Below are positions 27,001-33,984 of a stretch of DNA of 64,000 nt, piece after piece (position 1 is the first letter of the stretch; each line of letters begins with the position of its first letter). The notes below the pieces were generated by a model. It saw nothing but the letters and a program-made list of their open reading frames with translations. It did not search any database and was not told the DNA's origin. The stretch covers positions 27,046-91,045 of the forward strand of contig JBNJGD010000011.1 of assembly GCA_051747425.1 (NCBI GenBank). Direction: 5' to 3'. The position numbers and the translations under genes were made by a program. Origin of the DNA: HTCC5015 sp051747425. Lineage in GTDB: Bacteria; Pseudomonadota; Gammaproteobacteria; HTCC5015.

Positions 27001-27179
27001 CTGTCCCTGGCCGAAATACCGGGTTGAACGACATCGATAATGAAATAGGGGATTTTGAATTCCGGGACCGCTTCCTTGGGTACCGTGATATAGGCGTAAA
27101 GGCCGCCGGTGAGAATCATGGCCAGCAGTAGCATGACGGTTCTGGCGCGGCCGAAGGCCGAGGCAATCAGCGCGTACAC
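24090..27179 (-). CDS. RND family efflux transporter, inner-membrane permease
   Basis: The 1029-residue protein is a proton-driven tripartite pump with the usual twelve helices and two large periplasmic loops. The N-terminal VPKEAVPEFKIPYFIIDVVQPGIS is typical of one RND clade. The TM4 motif reads GMLVDGAIVV (Asp398-Gly399) where AcrB has two aspartates. The TM10 motif reads VVNNNIVLID, so Asn918 occupies the place of AcrB Lys940. The start is the GTG at 27179, which shares one base with the TAG of the adaptor gene and has GGAGGAG seven bases upstream. The longer frame beyond it is not coding. Substrate is unknown. Confidence 0.93.
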   Translation of the reverse strand: MYALIASAFGRARTVMLLLAMILTGGLYAYITVPKEAVPEFKIPYFIIDVVQPGISARDSARLLVEPLERQLQTIDGLRKITARAGEGFALVTVEFEPGSDQQEALQQVRDEVDNAGPDLPAGAEAPNIREIDLSIFPILTVALSGDIPERELIRLARELEERLETLSGVLEARLSGDREDLLEVIIDPLAVQSYGISTTELVQAIQGNNRLITAGAVDSQSGRIAVSVPGTIQSPEDVLNIPLRATDTGVVRVRDVAEVRQTFRDPVSFARIDGQSTIALDISKTSGANIIDTVARVKSAVAEMRRDWPRGLQASYLQNQAEDIEELLSDLQNNVIAAVLLVALTIILTLGLRASLLVAIAIPGAFLCGVMVIAMLGYTLNMVVLFGLILVIGMLVDGAIVVVERARRLQDEGVSQSQAFLQASQRMSWPIITSTATTLAVFAPLLFWPGIAGQFMFYLPATVIITLLASLLMALFFVPVAGSLFFRKSTAPAPQSHGSRYTALYDRQLRYLIQRPGFALGLSLLLLLAAFFLYSLLGRGVNFFPAVEPERAQVQIQASGNLSVRGADRLVRLVEDRIIGQPGVERLYARTIGTVEARLAANVAPDVIGTLQIDFTDWRQRPPAAVILERIRSATADLPGLGIQIEEQLAGPGDSRPVQVRVSSDDRQKMTEAANQLRQKMAQQPGLTDVGSDVPVPLVELRLNVDREKAARQGVNIESLGNTLQLLTNGVLLGSYLPDFAPEEVDIRLRYPADERSFSQLTHLRIPTRDGQVPITQFVTLEPGPAHSVINRVDGRNVQTLSASLATDTTVTGELAKLRRIIDELGFDEAVDIEFAGEIEDQQEAAEFLLVAFVAAIFLILLVLLTQLNSFFQSGLVLSAIVFSLAGVLLGLTLRQEPFSIVMSGIGVMALAGIVVNNNIVLIDAYNEYFKSGLAPDEAAWKAGMERLRPVLLTAVTTIIGLMPMVLGMTVDFTGREIYFGAPSGQFWIQLATAIVGGLAIATFITILLTPTMLAWNDNRQREPAGSD

Positions 27180-28351
27180 TACCGCTCCTCCGGGCGGCTG
27201 GAGGTGCCTGGGGCCACCGGCTCCGGCGTGGCCGGGTCGAGCCCGAGGCTGTCCAGATACTCCTCGGGAGTGGCCCTTACGGTCACAGGCTGTCCCGGAG
27301 AAAGGGCGCCGCGGCTGATGGTGACGACCCTCGCCCGTTCCGGCAGGCCAGTGACCCAAACGGCGTCGCCCCGGGCCTGGACGACCTCGACGGGGACAAA
27401 TTCAATGCGCTGGTCCTGATTCACAATGTGGATGCCCAGTTGGCCCCGGGCATTCAAGCGCGCCATGGAGGTAGACAGGCGGTGGGCGTTGACGGTGTCT
27501 GTGGGGATGGTGACCTCAACGCTCAGGCCCGATGGCAATTCCAGTGACGGATTGGCAATACTGATCTCGGTGCGAAAGGTCCGGGTGCGAGCGTCGGCCA
27601 CTGGCGAGACAAAGCGCACGGTGCCCTCCCGCTTCCGGTCTCCGGGAAAGTCGACTTGTGCCTGCATTCCGGTGCGAACACGGCCGACCGCTGCCTGGTG
27701 CAGGTGTACCACCGCCACCAGGGGGTCATTGTCGACGATCTCGAGCACCGGGCTGCCCACCGATACATAGGCGCCCAGATCGGCCTGTATGCGATTGACA
27801 TCGCCCTCGATGGGCGCGCGCAAGCGGGTGTTGGCTATCTCCAGTTCCATACTGCGGACACTGGCTCTGGCAGCCTCGAGTTGGGCCAGGAGCCTTTCCC
27901 GTTCCGAGGGCGTGGCTACGCCCGATTCGGTCAGCTTTTTGGTGGCCTGGTAGTCCAGTTCGGCGGAGCGCAGGCGCGCCCGCGCTCCGGCCAGGCGCGC
28001 CTGGCGGTCGTCACTGGAGAGTTTTGCCAGGACATCCCCCGCTGCGACGCGGGTGCCCACATCGACAATCTCTTCGATGATTCCGTCGACCCGGGCTTTG
28101 ACCGGGGCAATCTGATGCGGTTCTACATCGCCGTAGAGCACAATGTCGCGGGTGATGGGCTGGGCCTGAATCCAGCTGGCCGCCACCGAGGACGGTTCTG
28201 ACTCTTTCGCCTGAAGCGGCGGTGTTTGGGCACTGCGAATCAGGCCGCTGGCAAACCAGAGTGTGATCAGTACCACAATGGCGATAAAAACCGCCCGGGT
28301 GGGGTCTTTCAGCAGGAATTTCGCTCTCTGGTGCCAGGCCGTGTTACTCAT
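27179..28351 (-). CDS. RND efflux periplasmic adaptor (membrane fusion protein)
   Basis: The 390-residue protein has an N-terminal membrane anchor (about residues 20-40), then a lipoyl half-motif (PVKARVDGIIEEIVDVGTRVAAGDVLAKL), a coiled-coil hairpin (about 110-170), the second half-lipoyl (LRAPIEGDVNRIQADLGAYVSVG), and beta-barrel and membrane-proximal domains. It bridges the RND permease to an outer-membrane channel. No TolC-like gene is in the window. A TTG three codons upstream is in frame; the ATG at 28351 is preferred. The gene follows nadC by 28 bp. Confidence 0.9.
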   Translation of the reverse strand: MSNTAWHQRAKFLLKDPTRAVFIAIVVLITLWFASGLIRSAQTPPLQAKESEPSSVAASWIQAQPITRDIVLYGDVEPHQIAPVKARVDGIIEEIVDVGTRVAAGDVLAKLSSDDRQARLAGARARLRSAELDYQATKKLTESGVATPSERERLLAQLEAARASVRSMELEIANTRLRAPIEGDVNRIQADLGAYVSVGSPVLEIVDNDPLVAVVHLHQAAVGRVRTGMQAQVDFPGDRKREGTVRFVSPVADARTRTFRTEISIANPSLELPSGLSVEVTIPTDTVNAHRLSTSMARLNARGQLGIHIVNQDQRIEFVPVEVVQARGDAVWVTGLPERARVVTISRGALSPGQPVTVRATPEEYLDSLGLDPATPEPVAPGTSSRPEER

Positions 28352-28379
28352 GGTGTCCAATGCTCACTCAGGATCGGGG

Positions 28380-29252
28380 TCAGGGCAATACGGCGTCGTC
28401 GAGGAAACGCATCGACAGATCGATGGATTTGAGGTCCTTGGTCAATACGCCCAGGGAAATCCAGTCTACGCCGGTTTCGGCCACGGCGCGCAGGTTGTCG
28501 AGGGTAATGCCGCCGGAGGCTTCGTACTCGAGGCCTTCTGGCTTTTCACTCATGGCACTGGTCAGTGCGGCCAGATCAAAATTGTCCAGCATAATGCGGT
28601 CCGGGCGCGCATCAATGGCCTGCTGTAGCTCGCTGTGATTTTCCACTTCTACTTCCAGCAAACGCTCCGGGTGAGCCGCTCGGGCGCACTCGATGGCTGC
28701 GGCAATACTGCCACAGGCGGCGATGTGGTTTTCCTTGATCAGGTAGGCATCATAGAGCCCCATGCGGTGGTTGTGACCACCGCCGCAGGCCACGGCGTAT
28801 TTTTGCGCATTGCGCAGTCCCGGCAGCGTTTTGCGGGTGTCCAGAAGCCTCGCCTGGGTGCCCTCGATGGCAGCGCAGTAGGTGGCGGTTACCGTCGCGG
28901 TGCCCGAGAGGGTTTGCAGGAAATTCAGCGCCGTGCGCTCGGCGGTGAGCAGGGCACGGCCGGGGCCGTCGATATCGCAAAGGGGCGTATCGGGTGCCAC
29001 GCGTTCACCGTCTTTGACATGCCAGGTGAGTTGGCAGCGCTCGTCGATCTGGTGGAAGGCCTCTCCGGCGTAGGCGATGCCGGCGATGACGGCGTCGTCG
29101 CGACAAACGATGCGCGCCCGGGAGGCCTGGTCGGCGTCGATCAGCTCGGCGTTGATGTCGCTGTAGCGATCACTGCCGGCCTCGAGCAGATCCTCTTCCA
29201 GGGCGCGGATCACGCACTCGCGCCAGTCGTGGGGCAGGCTTAGTTTGTTCAT
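28380..29252 (-). CDS. nadC: Nicotinate-nucleotide pyrophosphorylase (quinolinate phosphoribosyltransferase)
   Basis: NadC converts quinolinate and PRPP to nicotinate mononucleotide. The 290 residues include ERTALNFLQTLSGTAT, LLDTRKTLPGLR, the GGGHNHRMGLYDAYLIKENH block, EVEVEN, IMLDN, EASGGI and ISLGVLTKDLKSIDLSM, all hallmark segments of quinolinate phosphoribosyltransferase. It starts in an ATGA overlap with the stop of the upstream amino-acid symporter, so the two are translationally coupled. That is an odd pairing functionally. Confidence 0.97.
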   Translation of the reverse strand: MNKLSLPHDWRECVIRALEEDLLEAGSDRYSDINAELIDADQASRARIVCRDDAVIAGIAYAGEAFHQIDERCQLTWHVKDGERVAPDTPLCDIDGPGRALLTAERTALNFLQTLSGTATVTATYCAAIEGTQARLLDTRKTLPGLRNAQKYAVACGGGHNHRMGLYDAYLIKENHIAACGSIAAAIECARAAHPERLLEVEVENHSELQQAIDARPDRIMLDNFDLAALTSAMSEKPEGLEYEASGGITLDNLRAVAETGVDWISLGVLTKDLKSIDLSMRFLDDAVLP

Positions 29253-30652
29253 CGGTGGCGGTCCTCGCGTTTCAGCTCGGCCTGTGCTTCCCGGGTCATT
29301 TTAAAGACCACCGGGCTGAGCAGAGCCAGGGCGATCAGGTTGGGGAAGGCCATCAGACCGTTGAGGATCTCGGCGACCAGCCAGATGGTTTTAAGCCCCA
29401 CCGTGGCGCCCACTGGCACCATCAACACCCACAAGACACGGTAGGGCACAATAGAGCGGGCGCCGAACAAATACTCGCAACAGCGCTCGCCGTAGTAGCT
29501 CCAGCCAATCAGGGTGGTGAAGGCAAAAATACACAGGCCGATGCTGACAATCCACTCGCCGCCACTGACGCCGGCGGCGAAGGCGGCGGCGGAGAGAGAG
29601 GCGCCGTCGGCACCGCTGGTCCACTCGCCACTGATTACAATCACCAGCGCCGTCAAGGTGCAGATAACCAGGGTGTCGATAAAAACGCCGAGCATGGCGA
29701 TGGACCCTTGCTCCACCGGTTTCTCGGTCTGGGCGGCGGCGTGGGCAATCGGTGCCGAACCAAGCCCCGCCTCGTTGGAGAAAATGCCCCGGGCCACGCC
29801 CATCTGCAGGGCCAGCATGATGGAGCTGCCGACAAAACCGCCGGCGGCCGCAGTGCCGGTGAAGGCGTCGCTGACAATGGTGGCAAAGGCGCCGGGCACC
29901 GCCTCGATATGGCGGGCCAGAATAAACAGGGCCCCGGCTGTGTAGAGCACGGCCATCAGGGGAACCAGTCTGGCGGCGACGCGGCCGATGCGGTGGATGC
30001 CGCCGAGAATCACCGAGGCCACCAGAGTGGCCATGACCAGCCCCAGCGCCAGCTTGGGCAGCCACAGTGGCCAACCGCGCTCACCCAGGGACTGTTCCAC
30101 AGAGGCCGGCAGCAGGCTGTTGGCGATCACATCGGCCACCGAGTTGGCCTGGACAGTGTTGCCAATACCAAAGGCGGCGACCATGGCAAAGAAGGCAAAC
30201 AGTCCGCCCATCCAGGCCCAGCGCGGCCCCAGGCCGTTGCGAATGTAGTACATGGGGCCACCGAGGTGGCGGCCGTCGGCACCGCGCTCGCGGAAGTGCA
30301 CGCCGAGTGCGCCCTCGGCGTATTTGGTGGCCATGCCCAGCAGGGCGGTGACCCACATCCAGAACACCGCCCCGGGGCCGCCGATGGCGATGGCCCCGGC
30401 GACACCGGCGATATTGCCGGTGCCGACGGTGGAGGAGAGGGCGGTCATCAGTGACTGGAAGGGCGGGATGTCGCCCTCGGCGCGGCTGCTGCGGCCGCGC
30501 CAGAGCAGGGTGAAAGCACGGGGCAGCCAGCTCAGGGTGACGCCGCGCAAGCCAATGTTGAGATAGAGGCCGAGGCCGAGAAGCAGCACCATCAGGGTAG
30601 ATCCCCAGACGAAGCCGTTAATTTGATTGAGAATGCTGTTCAATGTGTCCAT
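29249..30652 (-). CDS. Alanine/glycine:cation symporter (AGCS family)
   Basis: The 467-residue membrane protein has about eleven hydrophobic segments and AGCS family blocks: FQSLMTALSSTVGTGNIAGVAGAIAIGGPGAVFWMWVTALLGMATKYAEG, GGPMYYIRNGLG, MGVARGIFSNEAGLGSAPIAHAAA and FAFTTLIGWSYYGERC. Members import alanine or glycine with sodium. A candidate Pho box lies within the 121-bp divergent region shared with phoB, at 30657-30674 only 5-22 bp from this start codon. PhoB could therefore act on it. Confidence 0.93.
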   Translation of the reverse strand: MDTLNSILNQINGFVWGSTLMVLLLGLGLYLNIGLRGVTLSWLPRAFTLLWRGRSSRAEGDIPPFQSLMTALSSTVGTGNIAGVAGAIAIGGPGAVFWMWVTALLGMATKYAEGALGVHFRERGADGRHLGGPMYYIRNGLGPRWAWMGGLFAFFAMVAAFGIGNTVQANSVADVIANSLLPASVEQSLGERGWPLWLPKLALGLVMATLVASVILGGIHRIGRVAARLVPLMAVLYTAGALFILARHIEAVPGAFATIVSDAFTGTAAAGGFVGSSIMLALQMGVARGIFSNEAGLGSAPIAHAAAQTEKPVEQGSIAMLGVFIDTLVICTLTALVIVISGEWTSGADGASLSAAAFAAGVSGGEWIVSIGLCIFAFTTLIGWSYYGERCCEYLFGARSIVPYRVLWVLMVPVGATVGLKTIWLVAEILNGLMAFPNLIALALLSPVVFKMTREAQAELKREDRHR

Positions 30653-30656
30653 GGGC

Positions 30657-30674
30657 TTGTCACAATAATGTCAA
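30657..30674. promoter_or_regulatory. Candidate Pho box 1 in the divergent region before phoB
   Basis: Two 7-mers at an 11-bp step, TTGTCAC-AATA-ATGTCAA, match the PhoB half-site CTGTCAT at five of seven positions each. The stretch ACAATAATGTCA followed by CTGCG is repeated 55 bp downstream in the second site. Confidence 0.5.
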
Positions 30675-30711
30675 ATACGCTGCGTATCGCTTGCCTGACG
30701 GCGCTTTTTGT

Positions 30712-30740
30712 GTGTAACAATAATGTCATGCAACTGCGTT
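30712..30740 (+). promoter_or_regulatory. Candidate Pho box 2 and -10 of phoB
   Basis: GTGTAAC-AATA-ATGTCAT-GCAA-CTGCGTT gives three 7-mers at an 11-bp step, the middle one close to CTGTCAT. TTTAAT at 30739-30744 sits about 10 bp after the central half-site, the spacing expected when a Pho box replaces the -35 element. Autoregulation of phoB by PhoB would fit. Confidence 0.55.
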
Positions 30741-30773
30741 TTAATGGGCGCTGTGCAAACAAGAGATAACACC

Positions 30774-31457
30774 ATGAGTGGAAAGCGCATACTCGTAGTT
30801 GAAGACGAACAGGCCATTCGCGAAATGATCGGCTTTGCCCTGCGTCGTGAAGGATACCACTTCATTGAGGCGGGGTCTGTTGCCGAGGCCGAGGAGGCCA
30901 TTGCCGACCGCGTTCCCGACCTGATGCTGGTGGACTGGATGTTGCCGGGCACCAGTGGTGTCGAGTTTGTGCGCCACGCCAAGCGTGACGAACTGACTCA
31001 GGATGTACCGGTGATCATGTTGACCGCGCGCACCGAGGAAGACGACAAGATTGTGGGGCTCGACGCCGGCGCCGACGACTATGTCAGTAAGCCCTTTTCC
31101 CCCCGCGAGTTGATGGCCCGGGTGCGCGCTGTATTGCGCCGCTTTGGTATCGCCGACGAACAGCTGCTGGAGGCCGGGGGTTTGCAGATTGATGTCGACT
31201 CCCATCGAGTCAGTTTCGAGGGCAAATACTTTGAACTCGGGCCTACGGAATACCGTCTGTTACAATTCTTCATGAGCCACCTGGACCGCGTCTACAGCCG
31301 CGCCCAGTTGCTCGATCATGTCTGGGGCCGAAGTGCCTTTGTGGAGGAGCGAACGGTTGATGTTCATGTATTGCGTTTGCGCAAGGCACTGGCGCCCTAC
31401 GGGTGTGACAAGATGGTTCAGACTGTGCGCGGCGCGGGTTACCGTTTCTCCGTCTAG
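30774..31457 (+). CDS. phoB: Phosphate response regulator PhoB
   Basis: PhoB activates phosphate-starvation genes after phosphorylation by PhoR. The 227 residues contain a receiver domain (acidic pocket ILVVEDE, phospho-acceptor Asp in LMLVDWMLPG near residue 54, Thr in MLTAR, Lys in VSKPFSPREL) and an OmpR-type winged helix (FELGPTEYRLLQFFMSHLDRVYSRAQLLDHVWG, then VHVLRLRKAL and VRGAGYRFSV). The ATG at 30774 gives the family length; the upstream frame is not coding. The stop overlaps an alternative GTG of phoR. Confidence 0.97.
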   Translation: MSGKRILVVEDEQAIREMIGFALRREGYHFIEAGSVAEAEEAIADRVPDLMLVDWMLPGTSGVEFVRHAKRDELTQDVPVIMLTARTEEDDKIVGLDAGADDYVSKPFSPRELMARVRAVLRRFGIADEQLLEAGGLQIDVDSHRVSFEGKYFELGPTEYRLLQFFMSHLDRVYSRAQLLDHVWGRSAFVEERTVDVHVLRLRKALAPYGCDKMVQTVRGAGYRFSV

Positions 31458-31468
31458 TGGCGGCGGTG

Positions 31469-32767
31469 ATGTTTAGCGAGGGCCGCGTCGCCGAGCGCTG
31501 GCGGCTGTTTGCCTCCCTGCTGGTGGCCACTCTGCTGGGCATGGTCACCCGGCAATTCGTCCTTTGTTATCTGCTCGTGCTGGTGGGGTACCTCATCTGG
31601 CACATTCGCCAGTTCAATCGTATCGAAGGCTGGCTGGCTGCCAAGGGTGACGAGCGGGATGCTCCCCTCGTGTTTGGTCTGTGGAGTGATTTCCTCAACC
31701 ACATTTTTCGCCAACAAAGACAGAACCAGAAGCAGTTACAGCGTCTCGATCGCGTCATTGAGCGTTTTCAAAACACCCTCGACACATTGCCTGACGCCAC
31801 AGTGGTGCTCGATGCCTACGGCAGTATTCGCTGGGCCAACCCGGCCGCCGAGCGTTTTTTCGGTGTACGCAATCCGGGGGATATCGGCCAGCGGCTCTCC
31901 AATCTGGTGCGCGATTTGAAACTGGCCGAGCTCCTCTCGGGTGACCGCATCGGCGAGAGCATCAATATTGTGTCGCCAGTGGATGACTCGGTCCATCTCA
32001 ATGTGCGGATGGTGCCTTACCGAGGCAGTGGAGAGCGGCTGTTAACAGCCAGGGATGTCAGCGATCTCATGCGAGCCGACCAGATGCGAAGGGACTTTGT
32101 CTCCAACGCTTCCCACGAATTGAAAACTCCCCTGACGGTGATGTCCGGGTATCTTGAACTGCTTCAGAACACTCCCGGCATGGAGGAGGATGTGCTTTCG
32201 TTGCTTCGCTCAACTGAGGAGCAGACCCGGCGAATGCGACATCTGGTCGACGACTTGTTGATGTTGTCGCGGCTGGAGTCCGGCGGTAGCCAGCGCAAGG
32301 AGAGTGTGGCCATGGCCTCCATGCTCGAGTCAATGGTGGGCGAAGCGCGGCAGCTCAGCGGCGAGATGGAGCACCGAATTTCTCTGGAGGCCGATCCCTC
32401 CCTGATGGTGGAGGGCAATTATCGGGATCTGGTCAGCGCCGCTTCCAACCTGATTTTTAACGCCGTCAACCACACGCCGCCAGGCACGGAAATCCGCGTT
32501 TCCTGGCAGCGTGAAGGTAACAATGCCGTGCTGCGTGTAATCGATAGTGGGCCGGGCATTGACGCCTGGCACCTGCCGCGACTGACCGAGCGATTTTACC
32601 GGGTCGAAGCGGGGCGCGAGCGCCGCCGGGAGTCCGGTAATGAAGGGCGGGGCACGGGCCTGGGACTGGCCATTGTCAAACACATCGTTCAGGCTCACGG
32701 TGGCCGCCTGGAAATTGTGTCAGAGCGAGGAAAAGGAGCGGAGTTTTCCTGCAAATTCCCTATTTAA
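31469..32767 (+). CDS. phoR: Phosphate regulon sensor histidine kinase PhoR
   Basis: The 432-residue kinase has two N-terminal membrane helices with almost no periplasmic loop (about residues 10-50) and a PAS domain (about 100-190). The dimerisation box with the phospho-histidine is SNASHELKTPLTVMSGY. The ATPase boxes are NLIFNAVNHTPPGTE, DSGPGI, RLTERFYRV and GTGLGLAIVKHIVQAHGG. Like other PhoR proteins it presumably senses phosphate through PstSCAB-PhoU, all encoded downstream. An in-frame GTG at 31457 overlapping the phoB stop is an alternative start. Confidence 0.96.
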   Translation: MFSEGRVAERWRLFASLLVATLLGMVTRQFVLCYLLVLVGYLIWHIRQFNRIEGWLAAKGDERDAPLVFGLWSDFLNHIFRQQRQNQKQLQRLDRVIERFQNTLDTLPDATVVLDAYGSIRWANPAAERFFGVRNPGDIGQRLSNLVRDLKLAELLSGDRIGESINIVSPVDDSVHLNVRMVPYRGSGERLLTARDVSDLMRADQMRRDFVSNASHELKTPLTVMSGYLELLQNTPGMEEDVLSLLRSTEEQTRRMRHLVDDLLMLSRLESGGSQRKESVAMASMLESMVGEARQLSGEMEHRISLEADPSLMVEGNYRDLVSAASNLIFNAVNHTPPGTEIRVSWQREGNNAVLRVIDSGPGIDAWHLPRLTERFYRVEAGRERRRESGNEGRGTGLGLAIVKHIVQAHGGRLEIVSERGKGAEFSCKFPI

Positions 32768-32782
32768 TTCAGTCACTTGCGA

Positions 32783-32800
32783 TTGTAATAATTCTGTCAT
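32783..32800 (+). promoter_or_regulatory. Pho box upstream of pstS
   Basis: TTGTAAT-AATT-CTGTCAT is a Pho box with one perfect half-site, at the proper 11-bp step. A possible -10 (TAGTCT, 32811-32816) follows 10 bp later. It lies about 75 bp before the pstS ATG. Confidence 0.75.
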
Positions 32801-32874
32801 AATACGCCTGTAGTCTGGCCGCCAATGCACGGGAATGAGTGCGTAATGAATTCGACACCAAGAGGTCACAGACT

Positions 32875-33915
32875 ATGAAACACACTGTATACGCCGTATT
32901 GGCCGCCCTGGCTTTGGGCGGCGCCACCCAGGCCGCCCAGGCCCGGGATCTGGTATCCGTGGTGGGTTCGTCCACCGTCTATCCCTTTTCCACTGTCGTG
33001 GCTGAGAACTTTGGCCGCAGCGGTCCGCACAAGACGCCCAAGATTGAGTCGACGGGTTCCGGCGGTGGCATGAAACTGTTCTGTGCCGGTCTGGGAGTTA
33101 ACACACCCGACATCACCAACGCCTCGCGCCGCATGAAAATGAGCGAGTACGAGTTGTGCCAGGAAAACGGCGTCAAGTCGATCACGGAAGTACTGATTGG
33201 TTACGACGGTATCGTGCTGGCCAACGCGCGGGAGTCCGAGCAGTATCACCTGAACTTGCGCGACATTTTCCTCGCCCTGGCCAAGGATGTGCCCAATCCG
33301 GATGGCAGCGAGGAGCTGGTTCCCAATCCCTACAAGACCTGGAATGAGATCAACAAGGACCTGCCCGAAGTCAAGATTGAAGTCATGGGCCCGCCGCCGA
33401 CCTCCGGTACGCGCGATGCCTTCAATGAGTTGGCTATCGAGGGCGGTTGCAAGACCTTCCCCTGGCTCGCCGAGATGAAAAAGAGCGACAAGAATCGCTA
33501 CAAGGCAGTTTGCCGGAGCGTCCGCGAGGACGGCGCCTATGTGGAAGCCGGTGAGAACGACAACCTGATCGTACAGAAGCTGGAGACCAATCCCGACTCT
33601 CTGGGCGTATTCGGTTTCAGCTTCCTCGACCAGAACAGCGACAAGGTGCAGGGCGCTAAAATTGGTGACCACGCGCCGACCTTCGACAGCATTTCCAGCG
33701 GTGACTACCCGGTCTCGCGTTCCATGTACTTCTATGTCAAAAACGCCCATGTGGGTAAAATTTCCGGTATCGAGGGCTATGTGCGCGAGTTCATCAGCCC
33801 CGCCGCCTCTGGGCAGGATGGTTACCTGGTGGACAAGGGGCTGATTCCCCTGAGCCCCGAGGAGCACCGTGAAATGGCGCGTTCGGTGCGTCAGTTTGAA
33901 CCGATGCAGTGGTAA
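32875..33915 (+). CDS. pstS: Periplasmic phosphate-binding protein PstS
   Basis: PstS captures phosphate for the PstSCAB transporter. The 346-residue precursor has a signal peptide (about residues 1-23, ending TQAAQA). The phosphate-site segments are VVGSSTVYPFSTVVAENF, ESTGSGGGMKLFCAGLG and PPPTSGTRDAFNELA. It belongs to the longer Gram-negative PstS branch that has extra cysteines. The start at 32875 has AGAGGT upstream; the frame extends further but without a signal peptide. A hairpin with a T-run separates it from pstC, which would raise PstS above the membrane parts. Confidence 0.96.
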   Translation: MKHTVYAVLAALALGGATQAAQARDLVSVVGSSTVYPFSTVVAENFGRSGPHKTPKIESTGSGGGMKLFCAGLGVNTPDITNASRRMKMSEYELCQENGVKSITEVLIGYDGIVLANARESEQYHLNLRDIFLALAKDVPNPDGSEELVPNPYKTWNEINKDLPEVKIEVMGPPPTSGTRDAFNELAIEGGCKTFPWLAEMKKSDKNRYKAVCRSVREDGAYVEAGENDNLIVQKLETNPDSLGVFGFSFLDQNSDKVQGAKIGDHAPTFDSISSGDYPVSRSMYFYVKNAHVGKISGIEGYVREFISPAASGQDGYLVDKGLIPLSPEEHREMARSVRQFEPMQW

Positions 33916-33937
33916 TCTGAAGCCGCCTGGATTAACC

Positions 33938-33967
33938 GGGGGAGCACCGCTCCCCCACATTTTTTTT
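33938..33967 (+). terminator. Hairpin with T-run between pstS and pstC (partial terminator)
   Basis: GGGGGAGC-ACC-GCTCCCCC is followed by ACA and eight T residues. It lies within the 69-bp gap between pstS and pstC and directly precedes the pstC ribosome site GGAGG. It should stop most transcripts after pstS, a known way to make more binding protein than permease. Confidence 0.8.
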
Positions 33968-33984
33968 GGAGGGGCACGCCCGCA

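Noticed and set aside
31457..31468. GTG start of phoR overlapping the phoB stop
   Set aside because: It is possible, but it adds only four residues and has no ribosome site; the ATG at 31469 was kept and the alternative noted.
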